A stretch of DNA of 54,116 nt from Chitinophagaceae bacterium (GCA_020847395.1 JADLCD010000101.1:1-54116), one strand, 5' to 3'; positions 1-9,652 are shown, counted from the first letter of the stretch. Notes: generated by a model from the sequence alone, not told the origin. A program made the numbers and translations.

Positions 1-200
1 ACTAACTTTTACATTTTTTAATTCAAACATAAGAACTTCCCGGTTGCAGTTGATTGCAATATGGCAAGGCCATGGTTAAAAATAAAGACCTGATTTTCAA
101 TTTATTCGTAATAATGTCATTATAACCAAAGGAAGGATCTATACATTGCAAGGCATTTTTACAGGAAAATTTGATCTTTCTTACAAGGATAAATGCCCTT
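1..200. other. Intergenic sequence downstream of mfd at the window edge
   Basis: AT-rich sequence after the mfd stop. I see no terminator, RNA gene or convincing coding region; a short minus-strand frame here has no codon or protein signal worth calling. Confidence 0.4.
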
Positions 201-3200
201 CTATACAATAGCTACTGCTTCTTTTATGTATTTGTGCATTTTAAACAGGAAGTTATACAGATGCTCCATACCCTCTACATCTTCATGAACCAGCAAAAAG
301 TTCCTGCCGGTTTGCTTAAGCCTTGCCTTGTTGGTTTGCGTTTGTACAAACTGGAGCATTTTATTAAACGTATCAGATTCAAAGTATGGCGAATCAGGAT
401 TATTTACAAAATAACAACGCAATGTATTTTCCTTCAGCACCATTTTTTCAAAGCCCATATCTACTGCCATTTTGCGGCAACGCACAGTGGTAAACAGGTC
501 TTCTACCTGCGGCGGCATTGGCCCAAACCGGTCGATCATCTCTGTATGGAACTGCTGCAGCTCTTCTTCGCCTTCCGAATTATCAAGGCGGGTATATAGC
601 GATAGTCTTTCATTGATGCTTTCCACATAACTATCCGGGATAAGTATTTCCAGGTCTGTATCAATTGTACAATCCTGCACATAATCCTCCTGCTGTTGAA
701 TCTCTTCTTTAAACACTTCGCGGAAAGAGGTACGTTTCAACTCACGAATAGCTTCATCCAAAATTTTCTGGTACATTTCAAAGCCTATCTCCGCCATAAA
801 GCCACTTTGCTCGCCACCCAGCAAATTTCCCGCGCCGCGTATATCAAGATCCCGCATCGCAATCTGAAAGCCACTACCCAATTCACTATGCTGCTCCAAC
901 GTTTGCAGGCGCTTGCGGGAATCCGAAGGCAATGTGCTCATAGGCGGCGCCAGCAAATAACAGAATGCTTTTCTATTACTTCTCCCAACGCGGCCACGCA
1001 ACTGGTGCAGATCGCTCAGGCCAAACTGGTGGGCATTATTTACAATGATCGTATTTACATTCGGGATGTCAACGCCGCTTTCCACAATATTGGTACAGAG
1101 CAATACATCATACTTACGGTCAATAAAATCAAGTATGCGTTCCTCGAGTATATGGCCTTCTAATTGGCCATGCGCAATGCCAATACTCAAATCAGGACAA
1201 AGCCCCTGTATATGCACTGCCATTTCACTTAAACCCACCACGCGGTTATGTATAAAGAAAACCTGCCCGCCACGTTCTGTTTCATAATAAATAGCATCGC
1301 GTATAAAATCTTCATTAAACACCTGCACTTCTGTTTGTATCGGTTGCCTGTTGGGCGGCGGCGTATTCATAATGCTCAAATCTCTTGCACCCATTAAACT
1401 AAACTGTAATGTTCTTGGGATAGGCGTTGCCGTTAGTGTTAGGCAGTCAACATTTGTTTTAAGCGTCTTAATTTTTTCTTTGTGCCCTACACCAAACTTT
1501 TGTTCTTCATCCACAATCAGCAACCCGAGGTCTTTAAACTTTACTTCTTTACCAACCAGGGCATGCGTGCCAACAATAATATCAACTTTCCCCTCCTGTA
1601 GTTTTTGTAAGGTTTCTTTTTTTTCTTTGGATGATTTAAAGCGATTGATATAATCCACCGTTACGGGAAAATCTTTCAACCTTTCTTTAAATGTTTTATA
1701 ATGCTGAAATGCAAGGATGGTGGTTGGCACAAGTATGGCAGCCTGTTTATTATCGCAGCAGGTTTTAAAAGCAGCGCGAACAGCGATCTCTGTTTTACCG
1801 AAGCCCACATCACCACACACCAGCCGGTCCATCGGGCTGGGTGTTTGCATATCCTTCTTCACATCTGCGGAAGCTTTGCTTTGATCGGGTGTATCTTCAT
1901 ACATAAAAGAAGCCTCCAGCTCGGTTTGCATATAGTTATCCGGGCTATGTGCAAAGCCTTCCTGTGCTTTCCGCTGCGCGTATAATTTTATAAGATCAAA
2001 AGCAATTTCTTTAACCTTTGCTTTGGTTTTCTCTTTCAGCTTTTGCCAAACATCACTACCGAGCTTATTCACTTTTGGTGTTGTACCTTCCTTGCCGGTA
2101 TACTTAGCAATTTTGTGCAGCGAGTTAATGTTTACATACAGTATATCCGTATCCTTGTAAATAATGCGCACGGCTTCCTGCAGCTTTCCGTTCACTTCTA
2201 TTTTTTGTAAGCCGCTGTATATGCCAACACCATGATCAATATGCGTAACATAATCTCCCGGCTGCAACTCACGCAGCGCTCTTAATGTAAGCGCCTTGTT
2301 TTTATTGTATGCCTGCTTTACCTTGTATTTATGATAGCGCTGAAAAATCTGGTGATCGGTGTAACAAACAATTTTCAGATCGTTATCAATAAATCCTGCA
2401 TTAATAGAAACAGGAACGGGCGTAAATGGTATCTCTGCTTTCAGGTCGGTAAATATGCTGTGTAAGCGTTCAAGCTGGCGTGGATTATCAGCAAAAAGAT
2501 AAATACTGTATTTCTTCAGCTCCCAGCTTCTCAAATCCTTTATCAGCATATCAAACTGCCGGTTAAAAGAAGGTTGCTCCTTTGTATCAAAACCTATTTC
2601 TATTCCGCCAAAATGTGGCGCGTGGCCAAACTCAACAATATGCCTGCCTTGCAGTTGTTCTTCAATAGTAGCCGCATGCACAAAATCATCCGGGCTTACC
2701 TCTTTCTTTTCAAGATTGTCTTCTCCTTCATCGTTAGCTGAAGTTCTGGGCTTACTTGTTTCCTGTACACGGAAAAATATTTCAAGGTCTTCTTCCTGCA
2801 CGTGCAATTTTTCTTTGGCTACATCCCAATCCTGTATCCACACGGCGGTGTTTTCCGGAAGAAATTCCGGCAACGAAACCTTTTCGCCTGTTTCAAATTG
2901 TGTTTCAACATTTGGGATAATCGTTACCTGCAACAACTTTCTTTCACTCAATTGTGTTTCAGGATCAAATATGCGGATAGAATCCACATCATTGCCAAAC
3001 AATTCAATACGATAGGGTTTTTCATTGCCGAAAGAATAAATATCGAGTATGCCTCCCCGTAAGGCAAACTGGCCGGGCTCATATACAAAATCTGTTCTTT
3101 CAAAACCATAATCCACAAACTGCGAAAGCAGTTCGGTAACATTAATTGTATCGCCTGCTTTAATACGGATCATATTGCCGGATAATGTTTTGGGCAATAC

Positions 3201-3614
3201 TACTTTTTCAAACAAGGCTTCGGGATACGTAACAATAGCGCCAACCCTGTTACCTGTTGCGATAGAAAAGCGGGTGAGCATTTCCGTACGCAGCATAACA
3301 TGCGATGCATTGAGCTGGCGGTAATTCTTGCGGTTTTTAAATGAAGCAGGAAAATAAAAAACATTCAGCGCGCTGGTAAGGTTTTCCAGCGAGTTATGAA
3401 AATAAGCGGCTTCTTCCGCATCATTCAAAATGATCAGATGATTTAGCTGCGAAGCAAGATCATGCCTGAATACACCTGCAAAAACAAATTGAGCCGCACT
3501 ACCGTGGAGGTTTTTTAAATACAGTTGCTGGGGTTTAGACAATACGAGCCTGTCCGCAATCTGAAAAATGCGGGTATCTTTCAAATACTCGTCCAGCAGC
3601 ACATTCAAATTCAT
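201..3614 (-). CDS. mfd: Transcription-repair coupling factor Mfd
   Basis: Cytoplasmic SF2 translocase that pushes stalled RNA polymerase off damaged template and recruits UvrA for nucleotide-excision repair (family knowledge). The 1137-residue product is full length. In order it shows a UvrB-homology N-terminal region (about 1-400), the CarD-like polymerase-interaction domain starting at GDYVTHIDHGVG (about 452-525), Walker A GDVGFGKTE (about 600), the DEEQ box in LLIVDEEQKFG (about 700), motif VI QLRGRVGR, and a C-terminal TRCF domain. The ATG at 3614 is the natural start and follows a short leader with a hairpin and a -7 box. No gene lies within 170 bp upstream on this strand, so it is probably transcribed alone. 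All key residues are present and nothing looks odd. Confidence 0.98.
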   Translation of the reverse strand: MNLNVLLDEYLKDTRIFQIADRLVLSKPQQLYLKNLHGSAAQFVFAGVFRHDLASQLNHLIILNDAEEAAYFHNSLENLTSALNVFYFPASFKNRKNYRQLNASHVMLRTEMLTRFSIATGNRVGAIVTYPEALFEKVVLPKTLSGNMIRIKAGDTINVTELLSQFVDYGFERTDFVYEPGQFALRGGILDIYSFGNEKPYRIELFGNDVDSIRIFDPETQLSERKLLQVTIIPNVETQFETGEKVSLPEFLPENTAVWIQDWDVAKEKLHVQEEDLEIFFRVQETSKPRTSANDEGEDNLEKKEVSPDDFVHAATIEEQLQGRHIVEFGHAPHFGGIEIGFDTKEQPSFNRQFDMLIKDLRSWELKKYSIYLFADNPRQLERLHSIFTDLKAEIPFTPVPVSINAGFIDNDLKIVCYTDHQIFQRYHKYKVKQAYNKNKALTLRALRELQPGDYVTHIDHGVGIYSGLQKIEVNGKLQEAVRIIYKDTDILYVNINSLHKIAKYTGKEGTTPKVNKLGSDVWQKLKEKTKAKVKEIAFDLIKLYAQRKAQEGFAHSPDNYMQTELEASFMYEDTPDQSKASADVKKDMQTPSPMDRLVCGDVGFGKTEIAVRAAFKTCCDNKQAAILVPTTILAFQHYKTFKERLKDFPVTVDYINRFKSSKEKKETLQKLQEGKVDIIVGTHALVGKEVKFKDLGLLIVDEEQKFGVGHKEKIKTLKTNVDCLTLTATPIPRTLQFSLMGARDLSIMNTPPPNRQPIQTEVQVFNEDFIRDAIYYETERGGQVFFIHNRVVGLSEMAVHIQGLCPDLSIGIAHGQLEGHILEERILDFIDRKYDVLLCTNIVESGVDIPNVNTIIVNNAHQFGLSDLHQLRGRVGRSNRKAFCYLLAPPMSTLPSDSRKRLQTLEQHSELGSGFQIAMRDLDIRGAGNLLGGEQSGFMAEIGFEMYQKILDEAIRELKRTSFREVFKEEIQQQEDYVQDCTIDTDLEILIPDSYVESINERLSLYTRLDNSEGEEELQQFHTEMIDRFGPMPPQVEDLFTTVRCRKMAVDMGFEKMVLKENTLRCYFVNNPDSPYFESDTFNKMLQFVQTQTNKARLKQTGRNFLLVHEDVEGMEHLYNFLFKMHKYIKEAVAIV

Positions 3615-3630
3615 CGTGTATTATAATCCT

Positions 3631-3650
3631 GCCTGTTTTATGCAACAGGC
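3631..3650 (-). other. Hairpin in the mfd leader
   Basis: Perfect 7-bp inverted repeat GCCTGTT/AACAGGC around a 6-nt loop, 17 bp upstream of the mfd start codon and downstream of the proposed -7 box, so it would lie in the 5' untranslated RNA. No T-run follows, so it is not a terminator. A role in mfd expression is speculation. Confidence 0.3.
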
Positions 3651-3665
3651 TCAGGTAAAGCGCTG

Positions 3666-3673
3666 CAAAGATA
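3666..3673 (-). promoter_or_regulatory. Candidate -7 box for mfd
   Basis: On the minus strand this reads TATCTTTG, an exact match to the Bacteroidota -7 consensus TAnnTTTG, 52 bp upstream of the mfd ATG. No good TTTG -33 element was found at the usual 19-bp spacing, so the call rests on the -7 box and its position. Confidence 0.4.
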
Positions 3674-3788
3674 CGGGGTAAACTTTAGTTGGCGGACAGC
3701 TAATTTTTCTTCAGCCCCTATTTCAAATAAATGCTTTGAACAGGGGTTTCGCTTTTACAATAATGCTATACCTCAAAGAAAAAATAAT

Positions 3789-3995
3789 ATGGAAGGCGAA
3801 ATATTAATATATCAAAATACTGAAGGCAATATTACCATAGATGTGCGCTTAGAAGAAGAAACCGTTTGGCTTACCCAGGAGCAAATGGCAACACTTTTCG
3901 GCAAGGCCAAATCAACTATAAATGAGCATATCAAAAATGTTTTTACAGAGGGCGAGATTGACGAGAAAGTGGTTGTTCGGAAATTCCGAATATAA
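3789..3995 (+). pseudogene. Truncated RhuM-family protein remnant
   Basis: The 68 codons match the conserved N-terminus of RhuM (virulence-associated, Fic-linked DNA-binding) proteins: a short strand region, then the helix-turn-helix around VWLTQEQMATLFGKAKSTI and the family signature NVFTEGEIDEKVVVRKFRI. Intact RhuM proteins run to about 300 residues and continue past VVRxFR with a DNA-binding core. Here a TAA follows immediately. In another frame just downstream a short tail, EYKYDAENKMIISK then stop, can be read; it does not look like RhuM and may be the edge of a deletion. Either a decayed gene or an orphan HTH peptide; a pseudogene is more likely. It sits alone between mfd and a lipoprotein gene. 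Confidence 0.75.
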
Positions 3996-4299
3996 ATACG
4001 ATGCGGAAAACAAAATGATCATTAGCAAATAAGTATTTAGCCAAGCTCCCATACGAGTAGAATTTCATTAAATAGCGCTTACATTTTTTTAAGCTTTAAT
4101 TGTGATTGCTAAATCCTAACAAAGCCGCTTCCTTCCCTATTATACATTGTTGCTCCTCTAATCGTTCTACTGATTAACCAGTATAAAAATATAGTGTCAA
4201 CATGCGATTGTTTGCCCTTTGCATCAGCAATAATTTTACAGCGTCATTAAATACCAGCCGGTACGAAGACATCATCTGAAAGAACAGAAAAAATACACA
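3996..4299 (+). other. 304-bp intergenic region after the rhuM remnant
   Basis: AT-rich stretch with no coding region I can support apart from the short tail at its left edge. A weak promoter-like pair lies at 4211-4214 (TTTG) and 4231-4238 (TAATTTTA, one mismatch to TAnnTTTG), about 60 bp upstream of the lipoprotein start at 4300, and could drive the two-gene lipoprotein operon. No repeat or structured RNA was recognised. Confidence 0.4.
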
Positions 4300-5214
4300 A
4301 TGAAATCTATAGTAATGTTTGTTTTAGCAACGCTGATGAATGGTGCAGGTTGTGTAAGCTCCGGCCTCTTTCATTCCAAAACCATTAGCGCAGACGAAGT
4401 GATCCGTAATATTCAACATAATAAAGCCGTTGTCTATACCCTTTGTACTATTGAAGGAAACCTTGATTTTACTAAAATTCAGGGTTTTCCTTCAAGTGGT
4501 ACTACCGATGTAAGCACCATTAATATTCCTTTGTATTTTGAAAGCTGCACTTTTACCGGTAAGGTATCCGCTTTTAAAAATAATAATAAGCGCATCAATA
4601 CCTGCAGGTTTAACAATAATGCAAGTTTCAATAATTGTTATTTTAAAGATGAGGTGGATTTCAATGGGGCCAGCTTCGGCCAGATTTTATTGCTCACCAA
4701 AAGCATTTTCGATAAGCCTGCAAGCTTCCAGGCCTGCCTGTTTGAAAATGATGTGAGGATTGATGAAACATTTTTCAGCAATAACCTGTTGATGCAGGAA
4801 TCAGTAATACGCGGAAACTTCTGGGCAAAACAGGCAACCATTTACGGGCAGCTTTCATTACAGCAGGCGGACTTCTGGCAAAACGCTTCGCTTGCCGCTA
4901 TATCAGTACACAAATATGCAGACCTTGGACTGGCTAATTTCAGGCGTGCCGCTTTTTTTGAATACGGGGAGTATTTCAATAAAGTAAACTTTAACGGAGC
5001 CGTATTCGCCAGCCGCGCCGAATGGAATAAAACAAAATTTCACCAGTCGGTTGATTTCAGTAATACTACTTTTTTGTCAACCCCGGTTTTCAATAATATG
5101 GAATTAAGCGGGGAACTCATCCGCGATAATATCAAATACATTAATGGGATTCTTGACAGCAACCAATTAAAAAAATTAATACCGGTTTATATACAGGCTA
5201 ACCCTGTACCATAA
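4300..5214 (+). CDS. Pentapeptide-repeat-like lipoprotein
   Basis: 304 residues. The N-terminus has a hydrophobic signal ending in a lipobox-like NGAGC (Cys18), suggesting a lipid-anchored envelope protein. From about residue 75 to 275 it shows repeated short strands of the type (C/F)xFxxxxxF, for example CTFTGKVSAF, CYFKDEVDFNGASF, SIFDKPASFQACLF, ANFRRAAFF, VNFNGAVFASRAEW and VDFSNTTF. This is the pattern of a degenerate pentapeptide right-handed beta-helix, with phenylalanine stacking. Such folds act as binding or scaffolding modules; no enzymatic motif is visible. It lies 27 bp upstream of a papain-like lipoprotein gene on the same strand, so co-transcription is likely and a partner or inhibitor role is possible but unproven. 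Confidence 0.65.
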   Translation: MKSIVMFVLATLMNGAGCVSSGLFHSKTISADEVIRNIQHNKAVVYTLCTIEGNLDFTKIQGFPSSGTTDVSTINIPLYFESCTFTGKVSAFKNNNKRINTCRFNNNASFNNCYFKDEVDFNGASFGQILLLTKSIFDKPASFQACLFENDVRIDETFFSNNLLMQESVIRGNFWAKQATIYGQLSLQQADFWQNASLAAISVHKYADLGLANFRRAAFFEYGEYFNKVNFNGAVFASRAEWNKTKFHQSVDFSNTTFLSTPVFNNMELSGELIRDNIKYINGILDSNQLKKLIPVYIQANPVP

Positions 5215-5241
5215 TATTTATCCACTATAAAACAGCTTAAC

Positions 5242-6876
5242 ATGATCAACCGACAATTTAGCTTTAAATCGCTGTTGCTTATTTCACCACTTGTTATAGT
5301 GATGAGTTGCCAGAAAGAGCAAAACGATGGTCCTGATCCGGGACCCGGCAATACCTTATATGCCATGGGCTGGAATGGAAAGGATAATCCTGATAACATT
5401 CCTTCAAACATCTTCCTCGGTCTTGGTAATACCACTTTGCCCCCAAGCTATTCTATCAAAACAAAACTTCCACCCATTGGCGACCAGGGGCAATATGGAA
5501 CCTGTGTTACCTGGGCTGTAGGGTATAACATGAAAACCACGCTCAATGCCATTGATAAAAACTGGAGCGCATCAACACTGGCAGATACAAGAAATCAGGC
5601 CAGCCCTAAAGACTTGTTTTTGGCGATACCCTCTGCAGATAAAGGAAACGATTGCAATGGCACAAACTTTGAGCCTGCATTTACGCAGCTTATTAATCGT
5701 GGTGTTGCTTCGTTAAACAGTACACCTTATGCAAACATGGGCGATTGCTCCCAATCTCCTGATGCAGGTGTGGCAACAGAAGCGGGCAATAATAAACTGA
5801 GCAACTTCAGGAAAATTTCTATGGACGTAGCAGAGATCAAAACCTATATTTCTCAAAACCGTCCGGTGGTATTTGGCGCCAAGCTCAGCGATAATTTTAT
5901 GACATGGAGAGGCGACCAGGTATTGTCAAGTCATTCCACTTATACAAACGTAGGCGAGCATGCGCGTCATGCTATGATGATAATGGGCTACGATGATAAC
6001 AAAGGAGCCAATGGCGCATTCCAGGTAGTTAATTCATGGGGTGATGTTTGGGGTGATAATGGTTTTATATGGATTGATTACAATTTTATGATAAATCCAT
6101 CATTCGGCATGATGGCGTTTGTAGCAACCAATGGCGTTTCGGATGATTATAATCCTGTTGACCCTCCGGATGATGATGTTACAGGCAGCTACGACCTCGT
6201 GCCCTGGAATGTTGAAGATGTTGAAGCAGGCTCTGGTGCAAATAAGAGAAAAATGTATTACAATGTATACAATACCGGCACGCAGTCTGTACTCGCAAGC
6301 AACCGGTGGAATATTGTATACCTGTATTACAATGCTTTTGATGCAAACGATTTTGGAATACTGCTCTATGATGAGTATACGGATCAATATGGGTCATTAG
6401 GTGATAATGGAAGTTTGGAAAACGGTATAGGGCAGGCAGGCAATTGGTGGAATAATATTAACCTGCCGGGAGGAACCGGCATAGCCGAAGTATTATACGA
6501 CGACGACAGGATACAATGGACCTACACCATGCCGGGCATCAACGGCTACTATTATCTGGTATGTCTTGCAGATGCATTTGATGTGATACAGGAAAACGAC
6601 GAAGCCAACAACTATTATTTTGTTACAGATTCAGATGGTTGGCCATTGAAAATAAAAAACGGTGTTGTCAGCAGCAGGGTAGCCAACAGAGTACAGGACG
6701 GACCGGCGCCTGTTTCCGGCAGAAAAATTCAGGCAATTACGCCAAAAGACTTAACCGGTAATAAGAACATGTATTCTCCAAAAGAAATAGGAGGCATGAT
6801 TAAAGCGCTTAAACAAAACGGAAAATTAAAAACAGCCATCCGGCAGTTTCAATCAGAGAGAGGAAAAGCCGAATAA
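5242..6876 (+). CDS. Papain-like (C1 family) cysteine protease lipoprotein
   Basis: 544 residues, exported and lipid-anchored: hydrophobic signal, then lipobox VMSC (Cys23). A C1 peptidase domain spans about 65-290. It has the oxyanion Gln82 and nucleophile Cys88 in GDQGQYGTCVTWAVGYN, general-base His243 in HAMMIMGYDD, and Asn264 in VVNSWGDVWGDNGF, so the full triad is present. There is no obvious inhibitory propeptide, only a 40-residue linker after the lipid anchor. An acidic linker (DPPDDD) leads to a beta-rich second domain (about 315-460) resembling CARDB/Ig-like adhesion modules, then a basic helical tail. Substrate unknown. The gene follows the pentapeptide-like lipoprotein by 27 bp and is closed by the terminator at 6900-6939. 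Confidence 0.88.
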   Translation: MINRQFSFKSLLLISPLVIVMSCQKEQNDGPDPGPGNTLYAMGWNGKDNPDNIPSNIFLGLGNTTLPPSYSIKTKLPPIGDQGQYGTCVTWAVGYNMKTTLNAIDKNWSASTLADTRNQASPKDLFLAIPSADKGNDCNGTNFEPAFTQLINRGVASLNSTPYANMGDCSQSPDAGVATEAGNNKLSNFRKISMDVAEIKTYISQNRPVVFGAKLSDNFMTWRGDQVLSSHSTYTNVGEHARHAMMIMGYDDNKGANGAFQVVNSWGDVWGDNGFIWIDYNFMINPSFGMMAFVATNGVSDDYNPVDPPDDDVTGSYDLVPWNVEDVEAGSGANKRKMYYNVYNTGTQSVLASNRWNIVYLYYNAFDANDFGILLYDEYTDQYGSLGDNGSLENGIGQAGNWWNNINLPGGTGIAEVLYDDDRIQWTYTMPGINGYYYLVCLADAFDVIQENDEANNYYFVTDSDGWPLKIKNGVVSSRVANRVQDGPAPVSGRKIQAITPKDLTGNKNMYSPKEIGGMIKALKQNGKLKTAIRQFQSERGKAE

Positions 6877-6899
6877 TATTACCAGGGCGAAAACCAAAG

Positions 6900-6939
6900 G
6901 CAACCGGGCATTTTATATAATGCTGGTTGCTTTTTTTTA
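6900..6939 (+). terminator. Rho-independent terminator of the lipoprotein operon
   Basis: Stem GCAACC...GGTTGC, extended inward by GGCATT/AATGC around a short AT loop, followed directly by an 8-T run. It lies 23 bp after the stop of the papain-like gene, and the minus-strand response regulator ends at 6980, so it separates convergent units. Confidence 0.85.
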
Positions 6940-6979
6940 TTGGAGAATGTTAAGGCTGCTTATAATAAGTAAGAGCGCT

Positions 6980-7603
6980 CTACAACAACTTCTGATCAAT
7001 TGCCATTTTAATCAACGCAGGCGCATTATTAACATCAAACTTCTGCATTAAATTTCTGCGATGCGTTTCAACAGTCAGCGGGCTGAGATACAATTTGCCT
7101 GCTATCTGATGTGTGGTTTCACCAGAGGCTATCAGGCTTAATATTTCTTTTTCCCTGCGGGTAAGGTGCGGAATATTTTTTAAAGACGATTCGGCAAGTA
7201 TGCTCTGCACTTCATGGCTGAAATACGTTTTTCCTTCGTATACATTTTCAATAGCGGTATACAATTCGTCGGCAGAGGCATTTTTGATCAGGTAGCCTTT
7301 AGCGCCCTTATGCACCATTTGCCTGATAATGGAAGCATCGTTATGTGTGCTCATTCCTAATATCTTCAGTTTTGTATTAGCGGCACTAACTTTACCGCAA
7401 AGCTCTATACCGCTTATATCAGGCAGGTTAATATCCATTAAAACAACATCACAGTCGTTTGCCAAAAGATAATCATACGCTTCCATGCCTTTTGTGAAGG
7501 TATGCGTAACCGATAGTATATCGTAGTTTGATAATAATGATTTCAAACCCTCAATCACCATCGGGTGATCATCAACTATAATTACCTCAATTTTGCTGTT
7601 CAT
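6980..7603 (-). CDS. NarL/FixJ-type LuxR response regulator
   Basis: 207 residues from the ATG at 7603; an upstream TTG at 7621 would extend it by six residues but is less likely. The receiver domain has the acidic pair in IIVDDHPMVIEGL, the phospho-acceptor Asp in DVVLMDINLPD and the conserved Lys in GYLIKNAS. The C-terminal LuxR helix-turn-helix is clear (LTRREKEILSLIASGETT through LSPLTVETHRRNLMQKF). It binds DNA when phosphorylated by its cognate kinase (family knowledge). The start lies 17 bp inside the 3' end of the upstream histidine kinase gene, so the two are translationally coupled and form a two-component pair. Target genes cannot be read from the sequence. Confidence 0.95.
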   Translation of the reverse strand: MNSKIEVIIVDDHPMVIEGLKSLLSNYDILSVTHTFTKGMEAYDYLLANDCDVVLMDINLPDISGIELCGKVSAANTKLKILGMSTHNDASIIRQMVHKGAKGYLIKNASADELYTAIENVYEGKTYFSHEVQSILAESSLKNIPHLTRREKEILSLIASGETTHQIAGKLYLSPLTVETHRRNLMQKFDVNNAPALIKMAIDQKLL

Positions 7604-9608
7604 CTTTAATATCAAATTCAATGTTAATAGTAGTGCCTACTTCTTTTTCCGAATGAATGTCCAGCTTTCCATCCAAAAACTTCACCCGGCTTTTAAGTGT
7701 TGTCAGGCCTATTCCTTCAAAATCATTTGCCACCTCAAATCCCTTTCCATCATCTTCCACTGTTATCGAAAAAGTTTTTCCCTGCTGAAGACATTGGGCC
7801 AGTATATGTTTGGCTTTAGCATGTTTAACAGCATTGGTAATTAATTCCTGCAGTATACGAAAGATCATGATCTGCGTTGATTGCGCAAGGTTTTCCGCAA
7901 CATCATACGATTGAAACGTGATCTCCACGTTTTCAGATCCCATACTTCTGCAAAAATCTTTTATAGCTTCCGTCAGCCCGTATTTCAGCAATGATTCAGG
8001 CATCATATTTCTCGCAATATGCCTGAGATCGTTGATGGATCTGTCCAGCTCACCGGCAATGTGTTTTAATGAACCATTCTTATGCTGGGTGGCAGACTGC
8101 ATTTCATCATCCTGTATCATTTTCGACAGCTTTAGCCTTATTCCGGATAGCGATCCGCCTAACCCGTCATGCAAATCAATGGCAAGCCGCTTGCGTTCCT
8201 GCTCCTGCCCTTCCAGCACTGCAGCAAAATGGCTGATATGCTGCTCCTGTTTCATTTTTCCAATGCGTTGCTGCAAAAGCTCTGCTTCCTGCATGGCAAT
8301 TTTGTTTCTATTGCGGGCAATCATTTGCCGCGCAATAAAAAACCCGGTCAGCAATACTATCGCCGATCCCAAAAGGTACATCCATTGCCTGTTTTTCTGA
8401 ATCTGTAATTGCTGTGCCTGCGCTACCTGGTTCAGCTTGATAATTTGTGTCTCCTTTTCTTTTGCCTCATATTTCTTTTCAAGATCCTGCACTTTTACCG
8501 ATACATTATTTGCCTGTATGCTGTCACTAAGCTGAATATATTTTTTGTGCAAATCAAGCGCAGCTTTTATATCGCCCAAATTTTCCTCCATGGTCATCAT
8601 ATGGTTTAATTGCAGCAGCTTATCATTCGGCGTAAGAAAATCATTATACTCAAAATAAATTTTCTTTGTTATTGCCAGCGCTTCTTTGTATTGGCCCTGT
8701 AATTCTTTTATATAATACCGTCTTAACAGCAATGATGTTTTTAACGTCCGCACATTATTCCGTTCTGTTACTTCTAATGCTTTTGCATAATACTCATCTG
8801 CTGCATTTAAATTGCCATCAAAATATTCCATCGTCATTCCCTTTGCCTGCAAATACATTATTTCAGAAATAACATCAGGATATTTTCTTATCAACCCTTC
8901 GGCTTTATTCAATAAAGAATATACGGAGTCTTTCATTTTTTCATCAACATTTACATATATCATAGACTCAGCAATCTTTACATAATTATCCTTCAGTTCA
9001 GGCACCCATATGGTATGCTTCAGCATCTCAACCGATTTTTTAAAATATACTATGGCTTTACCATACTCCCTTATATTCTGAAATACGATACCGATATTAT
9101 TATAGTTTATGCCAAGCTTAGTGGAGTCTTTCAACTTTTCATTGATCGGAATAGTTTTTTCAAGAAGAAAGCGCAGGTGTGTATCACCGTCTCCTTTGCG
9201 CTGGTATACCAACCCGTGATTAGACCATGTTCTTGCCAATATTTCCTGTGCTAACCTGCTCGTATCTTTTTCCAGCATCTCTTCCGCCTTCATATAATTC
9301 TTCTCTGCCTTTTCCAGGTTCCCCACTTCAAGATACGCTCCACCCAGCCGGTAGTACGCCATGCCAACCCCGCGTTGATCATTTTTTTCTTCAGCCAGTT
9401 TCTTTATTTGCAAAGCATAATGTATCGCTTTCACTGAGTCAGCATAAGAATAAACATCAGAAATCTTTCCAAGCAGCTCTATTTTATCATCGTAAGAATT
9501 GATGATATTCAGTCGTTTCAAAAGGCTATCTGCCTGTCCGGCGATCGTTTGTGCATCAGCCCATATTACCGGCAACAGTACATATATAAGCAGGGCTATT
9601 TTTCGCAT
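7587..9608 (-). CDS. TPR-sensor histidine kinase (HisKA_3/HATPase)
   Basis: 673 residues from the ATG at 9608; a TTG two codons upstream is less likely. A signal peptide (ending near WADAQ) is followed by a periplasmic region of tetratricopeptide-like helices (about 30-380), a coiled coil, one membrane segment (about 408-430), then a cytoplasmic kinase. The phospho-acceptor His sits in ERKRLAIDLHDGLGGSLSG (about 478, HisKA_3 type). The HATPase has ELITNAVKHA, DDGKGF and GIGLTTLKSRV. This is the common Bacteroidota arrangement in which periplasmic TPRs sense a protein or peptide. Its 3' end overlaps the LuxR regulator it presumably phosphorylates. Signal unknown. Confidence 0.93.
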   Translation of the reverse strand: MRKIALLIYVLLPVIWADAQTIAGQADSLLKRLNIINSYDDKIELLGKISDVYSYADSVKAIHYALQIKKLAEEKNDQRGVGMAYYRLGGAYLEVGNLEKAEKNYMKAEEMLEKDTSRLAQEILARTWSNHGLVYQRKGDGDTHLRFLLEKTIPINEKLKDSTKLGINYNNIGIVFQNIREYGKAIVYFKKSVEMLKHTIWVPELKDNYVKIAESMIYVNVDEKMKDSVYSLLNKAEGLIRKYPDVISEIMYLQAKGMTMEYFDGNLNAADEYYAKALEVTERNNVRTLKTSLLLRRYYIKELQGQYKEALAITKKIYFEYNDFLTPNDKLLQLNHMMTMEENLGDIKAALDLHKKYIQLSDSIQANNVSVKVQDLEKKYEAKEKETQIIKLNQVAQAQQLQIQKNRQWMYLLGSAIVLLTGFFIARQMIARNRNKIAMQEAELLQQRIGKMKQEQHISHFAAVLEGQEQERKRLAIDLHDGLGGSLSGIRLKLSKMIQDDEMQSATQHKNGSLKHIAGELDRSINDLRHIARNMMPESLLKYGLTEAIKDFCRSMGSENVEITFQSYDVAENLAQSTQIMIFRILQELITNAVKHAKAKHILAQCLQQGKTFSITVEDDGKGFEVANDFEGIGLTTLKSRVKFLDGKLDIHSEKEVGTTINIEFDIKDEQQN

Positions 9609-9652
9609 ACTCAAAACTAAAAATCAAAACCCAAAAAATTAATGACCGGCAT

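Noticed and set aside
23-208. Minus-strand 61-codon frame at the left edge
   Set aside because: No recognisable protein features and overlaps the end of mfd.
7621-7621. Upstream TTG start for the LuxR regulator
   Set aside because: It would only add six residues before the normal receiver start at 7603 and lengthen the overlap with the kinase gene.
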